Shown here piece by piece: positions 20,949 through 28,396 of a DNA stretch of 64,000 nt. The stretch is from Brachybacterium faecium DSM 4810. GTDB lineage: Bacteria; Actinomycetota; Actinomycetes; Actinomycetales; Dermabacteraceae. Every line of letters starts with the position of its first letter. Within the stretch, counting starts at the first letter, position 1. A program made the position numbers and the translations under genes. Under the pieces are notes generated by a model. That model made no database searches and was not told where the DNA came from. It worked only from the letters and a program-made list of their open reading frames with translations. Where the stretch lies: the NCBI GenBank assembly GCA_000023405.1, contig CP001643.1, positions 1,922,001 through 1,986,000 of the forward strand, read 5' to 3'.

Positions 20949-21010
20949 GTCTACCATTCTCGCACCACCCCCTCTCCCGTGTGGCGCAGACCGCCCAGGA
21001 AGCGAGCACC

Positions 21011-21661
21011 ATGTCCCTGGCCTCTCGGCTCACCGCCGCTCTCCGCACCGCCGCCCGCTCCCCCGCCGTCCGCCGCGGCGTGCGCGATCTGGGCAGGGCC
21101 GCGACCCGTGCCGTCACGAGGCAGCGCCGAGGTGCGGGCGGCGGACGGCGCGGCCGGCTCCACGGCACCGGGCCGGCGCCGGCCCCCGTCTCCCCGGACG
21201 GGGAGGGGGCGCACGCGCTCGCGGACCGCTCCTCCGCCGCTCCGCTCGCGCTCGTCCACGCGCCCCGGGCGGACGGGCGACCTGATCCGGGCGAGATCGT
21301 ATGGGGGTGGGTGCCGTTCGAGGAGGATCTCTCCCGCGGCAAGGATCGCCCGGTGCTGGTGGTCGCCGAGGAGGACGCCGCCGTCGGCGGCTCCGACGGC
21401 GCCGGCCCGGTGCTGGTGGCGCTCATGCTCACCTCCCGAGACCGCACCGAGCCCGGCACCACGGCGATGGACGAGCACGGCGCGACCTGGGTGGACATCG
21501 GCTCCGGCAGCTGGGATCGGCAGGGCCGGCCCTCCGAGGTGCGGGCGGACCGGCTGCTGCGCCTGGCGCCGGACGCGGTGCGCCGCGAGGGCGGGCGGCT
21601 GGATCGTGCCCGCTACGATCGGGTCGCCGCGGCGGTGAGGGAGGTGCACGGCTGGTCGTGA
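21011..21661 (+). CDS. PemK/MazF-like protein without a partner antitoxin
   Basis: 216 residues from ATG 21011 (a GTG at 20981 would add 10). The first 90 residues are basic then Gly/Pro-rich and probably disordered. The C-terminal domain (PGEIVWGWVPFEEDLSRGKDRPVLVV, then LMLTSRDR and DVGSG-like and RPSEVR segments) matches standalone PemK/MazF-fold proteins of actinobacteria. Classical MazF toxins are mRNA endoribonucleases, but no antitoxin gene of typical size lies on either side, so a toxin role is doubtful. Confidence 0.7.
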   Translation: MSLASRLTAALRTAARSPAVRRGVRDLGRAATRAVTRQRRGAGGGRRGRLHGTGPAPAPVSPDGEGAHALADRSSAAPLALVHAPRADGRPDPGEIVWGWVPFEEDLSRGKDRPVLVVAEEDAAVGGSDGAGPVLVALMLTSRDRTEPGTTAMDEHGATWVDIGSGSWDRQGRPSEVRADRLLRLAPDAVRREGGRLDRARYDRVAAAVREVHGWS

Positions 21662-21744
21662 CCTGGCCGGATGGCGGGTTCCTCGGGAGACACGCCGCAC
21701 ACCGCCTCACGGCGGCGCTCCTCGCTCTGGTAATGTCCTGCTCC

Positions 21745-21759
21745 GTATGTGTGACATAC
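21745..21759. promoter_or_regulatory. Perfect palindrome in the rpsT upstream region
   Basis: GTATGT-GTG-ACATAC, 6+3+6. A -10-like TAATGT (21731-21736) ends 8 nt before it, so the site would lie at or just after the transcription start. A repressor operator is possible. The rest of the 280-nt gap before rpsT shows nothing else I can interpret. Confidence 0.4.
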
Positions 21760-21943
21760 CGTTCGGTGTGCGCATGACGTCGTCCCGCCGTGTCAGGGGC
21801 AGCGATTCGTGCGACCCGGGCGAGTACCCGCGGCAGCGACCCGGTACCGACGTCTCCAGGCGAGTCCCCACCGCCGTCCCCGTCGGGTCCGTTCCTCAGC
21901 CGGCGCGGGAGATCCACCGCAGCAGCACAAGAGAAGAGTCTTC

Positions 21944-22210
21944 GTGGCAAACATCAAGTCCCAGATCAAGCGGAACAAGACGAACGAGAAGGCGCGCCTG
22001 CGCAACCGTGCCGTCAAGTCCGAGCTCAAGACCTACACCCGCAAGGTGAAGGCCGCCGTCTCCACCGGCGACGCCGAGGTGGCGGGCGAGGCGCTCAAGA
22101 CCGCCTCCCGCAAGCTCGACAAGGCCGTGTCCAAGGGCGTCATCCACCGCAACCAGGCCGCGAACCGCAAGTCCGGTCTCGCCAAGCTGGTCGCCGACGC
22201 CACCAAGTGA
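21944..22210 (+). CDS. rpsT: 30S ribosomal protein S20
   Basis: 88 residues, lysine/arginine-rich and helical: [21 protein letters not shown] at the start and [18 protein letters not shown] near the end are typical of S20. It binds 16S rRNA early in 30S assembly. The start is GTG at 21944 with GAAGAG upstream; a longer reading frame upstream is not part of the gene. S20 starts are often weak (TTG or GTG) because S20 controls its own translation. It ends at a 17-bp terminator. Confidence 0.96.
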   Translation: MANIKSQIKRNKTNEKARLRNRAVKSELKTYTRKVKAAVSTGDAEVAGEALKTASRKLDKAVSKGVIHRNQAANRKSGLAKLVADATK

Positions 22211-22254
22211 CGTCCGGCAGCCGATGAGCTGCCTCCCCGCCTGACGGGGTGAAC

Positions 22255-22292
22255 GAGGAGCCCGGTGCGCAGCGATGCGCACCGGGCTCCTC
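22255..22292 (+). terminator. Strong hairpin terminator after rpsT
   Basis: A perfect 17-bp stem beginning GAGGAGCCCGGTGCGCA, with a GCGA loop, between convergent rpsT and holA. Confidence 0.85.
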
Positions 22293-22329
22293 CATGTCCG
22301 TTCCCGCTCGGGCCGGGTGGGGCCGCGTC

Positions 22330-23316
22330 TCAGCGAGCGCGGCGGGCGCGGCAGATGCCCATCACCATGCGCTGCACCGACCACTGCGGGTCCCGGCCGG
22401 CACCCTTCACCTCGTGATCGGCGCGGGCGACGGCCTCGATCGCCCGTGCCAGGGAGCGGTCGTTCCAGTTCCGCGCCTCCCGGCTGAGGTTGCGCAGCAT
22501 CCAGTCCGGCATCCCCAGGCTGCGGGGCCCGGCGCCCGGGGCGGTGACCTTCGCGAGGGATCGCATCTTCGAGGCGATCGCGGCGACGATCGGCACCGGG
22601 TCGGCGCCGGCGAGCTGTGCCTGCTGCAGCAGCTGCAGGGCCTCCTGCTCGCGCCCGGCGATGGCGGCGTCCGCCACGGCGAAGGCCGTGGATTCCACGC
22701 GCCCGGCGGTCAGCGCATGGACATCCGCGACGCTCACCTGGGCGGGCTGCTCCCCCGGCTCGGGGGTGGTGTCCTCGATGAGCTGGCGGCTGATCGCGGC
22801 GAGCTCGGCGAGGTCGGTGCCGAAGGCGTCGACGAGGGCGATGAGCGCCTCGGGCTGGATGCGGCGCTGCGCGCGGGCGAACTCCGCGGCGACGAAGGTC
22901 TGCTTGTCGCCGGCGCGCTTGACGGGGCTCGCGTCGACTCGCGGCACGCCGGCCTTCTTCAGGGCGTCCAGCAGCTTCTTGCCGCGGTTGCCGCCGCGGT
23001 GCACGAGCACCAGCGTGACGTCCTGCTCGGGGGTCTTGAGGTAGTCCAGCAGCTCGCCGACGAGGGAGTCGGGGGCCGCCTGCAGCTCGGGCACGAGCAC
23101 GAAGCGCGGTTCGCCGAACAGCGAGGGGCTCGCCACCTGGCCGAGGGTGCCGGGGCCGAGGGCGTCCCCGGAGAGCTCGTGGACGGCGACGGAGGGATCC
23201 GCCTCACGGGCCAGGCCGCGCAGGCGCTGCACGGCGCGGTCGGCGATCAGGGTCTCGGTGCCGTGGACCAGCACGATCGGGGCGAGGGCGACGCTGTGCC
23301 ACTCGACATCGCTCAC
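22330..23316 (-). CDS. holA: DNA polymerase III delta subunit
   Basis: 328 residues with the HolA layout: an N-terminal AAA+-like domain (APIVLVHGTETLIADRAV, FGEPRFVLV, LVLVHRGG) without an intact P-loop, followed by a helical lid and collar domain ending in the RAIEAVARADHEVKG segment. It opens and loads the beta clamp as part of the clamp loader. The GTG start has GAGGAG 8 nt upstream. It follows comEC by 34 nt, the standard comEA-comEC-holA order. Confidence 0.93.
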   Translation of the reverse strand: MSDVEWHSVALAPIVLVHGTETLIADRAVQRLRGLAREADPSVAVHELSGDALGPGTLGQVASPSLFGEPRFVLVPELQAAPDSLVGELLDYLKTPEQDVTLVLVHRGGNRGKKLLDALKKAGVPRVDASPVKRAGDKQTFVAAEFARAQRRIQPEALIALVDAFGTDLAELAAISRQLIEDTTPEPGEQPAQVSVADVHALTAGRVESTAFAVADAAIAGREQEALQLLQQAQLAGADPVPIVAAIASKMRSLAKVTAPGAGPRSLGMPDWMLRNLSREARNWNDRSLARAIEAVARADHEVKGAGRDPQWSVQRMVMGICRARRAR

Positions 23317-23350
23317 TGCGAGCTCCTCACTGCTGGGGGACTGGTCGATC

Positions 23351-25714
23351 CTATCGGGCCGGGCCGACGCTGCGCGGCGACGACGAGCCGTCGGCCGGGA
23401 GGATCACGGTCCCGTGCACGTCGGTGCGCAGGATCCGGGTGCCCGTGGTGTGCAGCAGGTCGAGCAGCTCGTCGGTGGGGTGGCCGAAGTCGTTGTCGCG
23501 GCCGACGGGCACCAGGGCGAGATCGGCGTCGAGCTCCTCGTACAGCGAGGCGTGCTGGAAGCGGGAGCCGTGATGGGCGACCTTGACGATGTCCGCCGGT
23601 CCCGGGCCGCCGGCGGTCAGCTCGGTCTGGGCGGCGGGTTCGAGATCGCCGAGCGCCACGAGGCGCGTGCCGTCCTCCCAGACGGCTTCGAGCGTGACGG
23701 AGCAGTCGTTGGCGGCGTCCCCCGCCCCCGCGCTCTGCTCCGCGGCGCTCGCGCGGTGCGCGTCCTCTGCGGAGCCCGGCCACAGCACGCGCAGGCGCAG
23801 GCCCGGGCGCTGCCAGGTCTGCCCGGTGGTCGCGACGGTCACCGGGGCCGAGGGGGCGACGTCCCGGGAGGCCTTGGGCAGGGGGCAGACCCACTGCTGC
23901 GCCGGGGCGCGCCGCCCGGTCAGCGCCGCCCGCCCGCCGGTGTGGTCCTGGTGCGGATGGGTGAGCACCAGCAGATCGATCCGTGGGATCTGCAGCCGGT
24001 CCAGGCACTGTCGCAGCGCCTCCGGGTCCGGTCCGGTGTCCAGGAGAACGATCGGCGCGTCGCGGTCCGAGGGCCGGGCGCGCAGCAGGACGGCGTCGCC
24101 CTGGCCGACGGCGCACAGGGCGAGGGTCCACGGCGGGGCGGTGCCGAGGGGGACCAGCCGCGCCGCTCCCGGGGCGAGCACGGCGACCAGCAGTGCCGCG
24201 ACCGCCCAGCGCACGAGGGGTCGGCGGCGGGCGGCGACCGCGATCGTGGCGGCGAGCAGCGCGCCGACGGCCAGCACCGCCCCCGTGGCGCCCTCGGGGA
24301 CGGCGATGCGCGAACCGGGCAGCGCATCGGCCGCCCGGGCGATGAGCAGCACCAGGTGGGCCCCACCCGCGGCGACGCTCCACAGCAGGGCCGCTGCGGC
24401 GGGCCACACGGTGCCCAGCACGAGGGCGAGCAGACCGATCACGGTGGTGGGCCCCACGAGCGGCCCCACGATCATGTTCACCGGCACCGCCCACAGCGAG
24501 ATCTCCGGCGTGAGCAGGACCAGCACCGGGGTGCAGGCGAGCTGGGCGACCAGCGGCACGGCGAGGACGAGCGCGGTGGTGCGGCCGATCCGCTCGCCGC
24601 TGAGCTCGACGAGGGCGGTGGCGAGCGGCGGGGCGGCGATGAGGATCGCCGCGGTGGCGAGGCCGGAGAGCAGGAATCCGACGGAGGCGGCGGTGACGGG
24701 ATCTATCACCGACCACAGCGCCACGGTGAGGGCGAGGGCCGCGACCGGGGAGGCTCTGATCCCGGCGAAGCGCGCGGCGAGCAGCGGGGTCACCATGGTC
24801 GCGGCCCGCTGCACGCTGGGTTCGTCGCCGACCAGCCAGAGGTAACCGGCCATCAGGATCCCGGCGGCGAGGAGCCGGGGGCGCCGGCGCACGCCGAGCA
24901 GGAGCAGCGGTCCCAGCACGGCGGCGAGCACGAGCGCGATGTTCGCCCCGGAGACGGCGACCAGGTGGGAGATGCCGGCGCGGCGCATGATCTCCTCGGC
25001 TTCCTCGCCGAGCCCCCGGGTGTCGCCGATGCTCATGCCGCGCACCAGCGCGGCGTCGTCCCGGGGCAGGTGGTCGGTGGCCTGCCGGGCCTGGTGGCGC
25101 AGGTCGTGGCGGGCCGTCTGCGCCGCTCCCGCGAAGCCGCCCGCTACCACCGGATGCACCTCGGTCGCGCGGAGCACCACCAGCGAGCCGCTGACCGCGG
25201 CGCGCCCGCGCAGGTGCACGCGATCGCCGTCCCGCACGCGCGCCAGCTCATGCCCCGTGGTTCCGGAGGCGCGCACGAGGACGGGCACGGAGGCGGGCAG
25301 CGTCACCGCGTCCCGGCCCATGCGGGCCGGGCCGCGCACCGTCCGGGCCCGCATCTGCTGGCCCGAGCGGGACCACTGCGGTCCGCTGTCCGGCACGGCC
25401 GGGTCCGCGGCGGCCGCGACCGTCAGCTCGACGATCAGTCCCTGCTCCGCCGCGTCCTCGAAGGCTTCGGCGGTGCCGCCGTGGCGCTGCAGGGCGGGGA
25501 AGAGAAGCACCCCCGCCAGCACGATGATGCCGAGATGAGCGTAGATGCCGTGGGCGAGCCGGGTGCGGCCCATGAGCGTGATCGCGGTGAGCGCGAGGGC
25601 GACCAGCACGGCCCCGCCGGCGACGGCCGCGGCGGTGCCGGCGGTCACGCCGAGCACCGCGAGCGCCCACACGCAGGTCGCGCCGGGCAGCAGGCGAAGG
25701 TCGCTCCGGGTCAT
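23351..25714 (-). CDS. comEC: ComEC/Rec2-type DNA-uptake channel with metallo-beta-lactamase domain
   Basis: 787 residues: two N-terminal membrane segments, a periplasmic OB-like domain (about 80-190), the competence domain with about eight further helices, and a cytoplasmic metallo-beta-lactamase domain starting near LCAVGQGDAVLL with THPHQDHTGG as its metal motif. ComEC carries single-stranded DNA across the inner membrane during transformation. It overlaps comEA in an ATGA. No other competence genes are in the window, so competence cannot be judged from here. Confidence 0.93.
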   Translation of the reverse strand: MTRSDLRLLPGATCVWALAVLGVTAGTAAAVAGGAVLVALALTAITLMGRTRLAHGIYAHLGIIVLAGVLLFPALQRHGGTAEAFEDAAEQGLIVELTVAAAADPAVPDSGPQWSRSGQQMRARTVRGPARMGRDAVTLPASVPVLVRASGTTGHELARVRDGDRVHLRGRAAVSGSLVVLRATEVHPVVAGGFAGAAQTARHDLRHQARQATDHLPRDDAALVRGMSIGDTRGLGEEAEEIMRRAGISHLVAVSGANIALVLAAVLGPLLLLGVRRRPRLLAAGILMAGYLWLVGDEPSVQRAATMVTPLLAARFAGIRASPVAALALTVALWSVIDPVTAASVGFLLSGLATAAILIAAPPLATALVELSGERIGRTTALVLAVPLVAQLACTPVLVLLTPEISLWAVPVNMIVGPLVGPTTVIGLLALVLGTVWPAAAALLWSVAAGGAHLVLLIARAADALPGSRIAVPEGATGAVLAVGALLAATIAVAARRRPLVRWAVAALLVAVLAPGAARLVPLGTAPPWTLALCAVGQGDAVLLRARPSDRDAPIVLLDTGPDPEALRQCLDRLQIPRIDLLVLTHPHQDHTGGRAALTGRRAPAQQWVCPLPKASRDVAPSAPVTVATTGQTWQRPGLRLRVLWPGSAEDAHRASAAEQSAGAGDAANDCSVTLEAVWEDGTRLVALGDLEPAAQTELTAGGPGPADIVKVAHHGSRFQHASLYEELDADLALVPVGRDNDFGHPTDELLDLLHTTGTRILRTDVHGTVILPADGSSSPRSVGPAR

Positions 25715-26550
25715 ACGGTGGCCTCTGCACGGATCTTCTCGAGGGTGGCGGGCCCGATGCCGGAGACCTCGAGGAGGCCGTCCACCGAGGTGAAGGCGCC
25801 GTTCTTCTCCCGGTGCTCGAGGATGCGCTGGGCGATGGCGGGGCCCACGCCGGGCAGCTCCTCGAGCTCGGCCGCGCCCGCGGTGTTCAGATCGATCGCT
25901 CCGCCGGCGTCCGTGCCGGGCGGGCCGCTTCCCTCGCCGCCGCCCGGCGGCGCGGCCGGGCCGTCCTCCGCGGGCGGTGGCTGTTCGCCGGGCAGGGGGA
26001 CGTGGATCTGTTCGCCGTCGACGAGGGGACGGGCGAGGTTCACGGCCGCGAGCTCGGCCTCCTCCGTCGCCCCGCCGGCGGCGCGCAGCGCGTCATCGAC
26101 CCGGGCGCCGCCGGGCAGGTGCACCACTCCCGGTGCGGCGACCGCTCCGGAGACGTGGACGATCAGCTCGTCGGAGGCGCCGTCCTCCGGTGCCGCCCCC
26201 GCTGCGGCGCCCTCCGTGGTCTCAGTGGTCTCGGCCACCTCGGCCACCTCGGTGGGCTCGTTCGCGGAGGGCGTTCCGGTGCTCGGTGAGGTCCCGTCGG
26301 TGATCTCCTGGGGACTCGCCTCCTCCAGCGGCACTGCGGAGCCGGAGCCCGAGAGGTGCACCGCGCCGACGGCGATGAGCACGAGCACGGCGATCCCCAC
26401 CAGCGCCGACGGCGAGGGGGCGGGCAGCGTGAAGCGGCGGGCCGGGGTCTCCGCGGTGTGGTCGCGCCGCGTGATCAGCGCCTGGCCGGTGCGGCGATGC
26501 CTCCCGGCGCGGCCTCGCCGCGACCCCTCGGACCCTGGATGAGCTCCCAT
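25711..26550 (-). CDS. comEA: ComEA-type DNA receptor with SLBB and helix-hairpin-helix domains
   Basis: 279 residues: a basic cytoplasmic start, one membrane helix (about 48-66), a Thr/Glu-rich low-complexity linker (80-125), an SLBB domain (IVHVSGAVAAPGVVHLPGG) and a C-terminal helix-hairpin-helix pair (LNTAGAAELEELPGVGPAIA, then VSGIGPATLEKI). It binds incoming DNA outside the membrane and hands it to ComEC. TAGGTT lies 7 nt before the ATG, so the transcript is probably leaderless. The ATG also falls in the right arm of a 10-bp hairpin. Confidence 0.92.
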   Translation of the reverse strand: MGAHPGSEGSRRGRAGRHRRTGQALITRRDHTAETPARRFTLPAPSPSALVGIAVLVLIAVGAVHLSGSGSAVPLEEASPQEITDGTSPSTGTPSANEPTEVAEVAETTETTEGAAAGAAPEDGASDELIVHVSGAVAAPGVVHLPGGARVDDALRAAGGATEEAELAAVNLARPLVDGEQIHVPLPGEQPPPAEDGPAAPPGGGEGSGPPGTDAGGAIDLNTAGAAELEELPGVGPAIAQRILEHREKNGAFTSVDGLLEVSGIGPATLEKIRAEATV

Positions 26551-26574
26551 GCCCGCGAACCTAGGCGGGCATGG
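26547..26574. promoter_or_regulatory. Inverted repeat covering the comEA start codon
   Basis: CCATGCCCGC, 8 nt, GCGGGCATGG. The 10-bp arms flank the -10 box of comEA and include its ATG. It may act as an operator. It could hide the start codon only if a longer transcript exists. Confidence 0.45.
26558..26563 (-). promoter_or_regulatory. -10 box of a leaderless promoter for comEA-comEC-holA
   Basis: TAGGTT on the minus strand, 7 nt before the comEA ATG. Confidence 0.5.
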
Positions 26575-26664
26575 CCGGCACAGTCATCGACACCGTGCGC
26601 AGTGGGGACAACCACCCGCTGGGGAGGAACGGTCTCAGCGCCGGGAGGCCGGCCCTCGCGGGGT

Positions 26665-27354
26665 TCAGCCGAGGCCGAGCATCATCAGCCACTGGTGGCG
26701 GAACGCCACGGCGATCACCACGATCACCAGCAGGTACCACAGCAGCGACAGCACCACCCAGCGGCGCAGCACTGCCGCGAGCGGAGCCGGCGGCCGCAGA
26801 TCTCCGCTCTCGACGGTGCGGGCGAGGGTCGCGAAGAACATGGGGGCCGTGACCGTCCAGATCACCATGCACCACGGGCACAGCGCGCGGATCACGAAGA
26901 TCGTGGAGACGGCCAGGAAGTGCACATACCCGAACGCGAAGGTCATGCCGCCCAGCCGCGCCCAGCGGAACCAGGCGGGCAGCTCGGCCCGGGAGATCAT
27001 CAGCGCGCCGATCGCGCCCATGAGCGCGAACCCGGCCAGGCCGATGGCCATGTTCGGGATCCCCAGCGCCGAGGACTGCCAGGTCATCATGACGTTGCCG
27101 CACGAGATGAACGGGTTCACGTCGCAGCTGAGGCTCGCCCCGGGGTTCGCGAGCAGGAACTCCTTGCCGACCTGCAGCTCGAGCGAGGCGATCCAGCCGA
27201 TCAGGCCGCCGAGGAGCAGCACCAGCCCGGTGAGCCGCTGCCCGGCACGGGGCCGGGCGAGGCGTTCGGCGGCGAGCTCCGCGTCGATCTGCGCGAGCAT
27301 CGCCGCGTCGTCGGCCCCGGTGCCGGGGCTGTCGGGGGGCGGGGTCTCGTTCAT
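26665..27354 (-). CDS. Vitamin K epoxide reductase-family (VKOR) membrane oxidoreductase
   Basis: 229 residues, about five membrane helices. The redox residues are complete: Cys77 and Cys85 in CDVNPFISC, Ser95 and the CPWC active site at 159-162. Bacterial VKORs reoxidise a DsbA-type partner using quinone and so support disulfide formation outside the cytoplasm. There is no fused thioredoxin domain, so a separate partner is required. It follows oleD by 49 nt on the same strand; a functional link with olefin synthesis is not known. Confidence 0.9.
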   Translation of the reverse strand: MNETPPPDSPGTGADDAAMLAQIDAELAAERLARPRAGQRLTGLVLLLGGLIGWIASLELQVGKEFLLANPGASLSCDVNPFISCGNVMMTWQSSALGIPNMAIGLAGFALMGAIGALMISRAELPAWFRWARLGGMTFAFGYVHFLAVSTIFVIRALCPWCMVIWTVTAPMFFATLARTVESGDLRPPAPLAAVLRRWVVLSLLWYLLVIVVIAVAFRHQWLMMLGLG

Positions 27355-27403
27355 GCGGTGACCGTGCTCTTCCGTGCGAGGGGACGGGTCGTGCTGCCGG
27401 TGC

Positions 27404-28396
27404 TCAGGCGACGGGATGCTCGCGGAACCAGGCCGCGAGATGCTCGTTGCCCTCGTCCATGCTCACGCGGGGGGTCCAGTGGAGACGCTCCCGGGTGCGG
27501 CGCTGATCGAACCAGTGCGCGGTGGACATCTGCTCGGCGAGGAACTCCGTCATCGGCGGCTCGTCGTGCCCGGGGCGCTTCTCCCAGAGCCGTTCGATCA
27601 CGCGCCCGGCGAAGCGGGCGGCGCTGCCGGGCACCCGCAGGCGCGGCTGCGGCACCCCGGCCGCGTCGCACCAGCCGGCGAACACGTCGCGCACGGTGCG
27701 GGGCTCGCCGTTGGAGACCACGAAGCTCTCCCCGTGCACGGCCTCGATCCGGTCGTGGGCGGCCACGATCGCGTCGGCGGCGTTGGTGACATAGGTGGTG
27801 TCGATCAGGGCCATGCCGTCGTCCAGCAGCGGGAGGCGGCCGCGACGGGCGCGGTCCACGATCCTGCCCACGAGCTGGGTGTCGCCGGGACCCCACACCA
27901 CGTGCGGGCGCACGGAGGTGACGAGCAGGTCGTCGCTGCCGTCGGCCTCCATCGCCAGCAGCTCGGCGGCGGCCTTGGTGCGCGCATAGGGGCCGCGGGC
28001 CTTCGACGGGTCGGCGGCGGTCGCGTCGGCGCCGACGATGGCGCGGCCGAGGTGCGCGACGGACGGTGAGGAGACGTTCACCAGCGCCCCGCCGCCGTTG
28101 CGGCGCAGCGCGTCGAGCACATGGCGGGTGCCCTCGATGTTGATCGCCCGGTACTCGTGCTCGGGGCCGGAGATCGACACCTTCGCGGCGAGGTGGACCA
28201 CCGCGTCCGCGCCGCGCACGGCACGGCGCACGTCCTCCGCTTCGGTGAGCGAGCCGGTGACGTCCTCGACCCCGTCGAGGCCGGCCGGGCGGCGCTGGAA
28301 GGCGCGCACGGTGGCGCCGCGGTCCCGCAGCGCGGTCGCGACCGCACCGCCGAGCATGCCCGAGGCCCCGGTGACGAGGATCGTCGGTGCGCTCAC
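27404..28396 (-). CDS. oleD: OleD-like 2-alkyl-3-ketoalkanoate reductase (SDR)
   Basis: 330 residues, an extended short-chain dehydrogenase with TGASGMLG (9-16) for NADPH and the catalytic pair Tyr137/Lys141 in YARTK. OleD reduces the beta-keto acid made by OleA to a 2-alkyl-3-hydroxyalkanoate. The GTG start overlaps the oleBC stop (GTGA). On sequence alone it could be called a 3-beta-hydroxysteroid dehydrogenase-like protein; the adjacent oleA and oleBC decide the assignment. Confidence 0.88.
   Translation of the reverse strand: MSAPTILVTGASGMLGGAVATALRDRGATVRAFQRRPAGLDGVEDVTGSLTEAEDVRRAVRGADAVVHLAAKVSISGPEHEYRAINIEGTRHVLDALRRNGGGALVNVSSPSVAHLGRAIVGADATAADPSKARGPYARTKAAAELLAMEADGSDDLLVTSVRPHVVWGPGDTQLVGRIVDRARRGRLPLLDDGMALIDTTYVTNAADAIVAAHDRIEAVHGESFVVSNGEPRTVRDVFAGWCDAAGVPQPRLRVPGSAARFAGRVIERLWEKRPGHDEPPMTEFLAEQMSTAHWFDQRRTRERLHWTPRVSMDEGNEHLAAWFREHPVA

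Noticed and set aside
23351..26550. Evidence that the organism is naturally competent
   Set aside because: comEA and comEC are widespread in bacteria never shown to be transformable, and no pilus or other competence genes are in the window.
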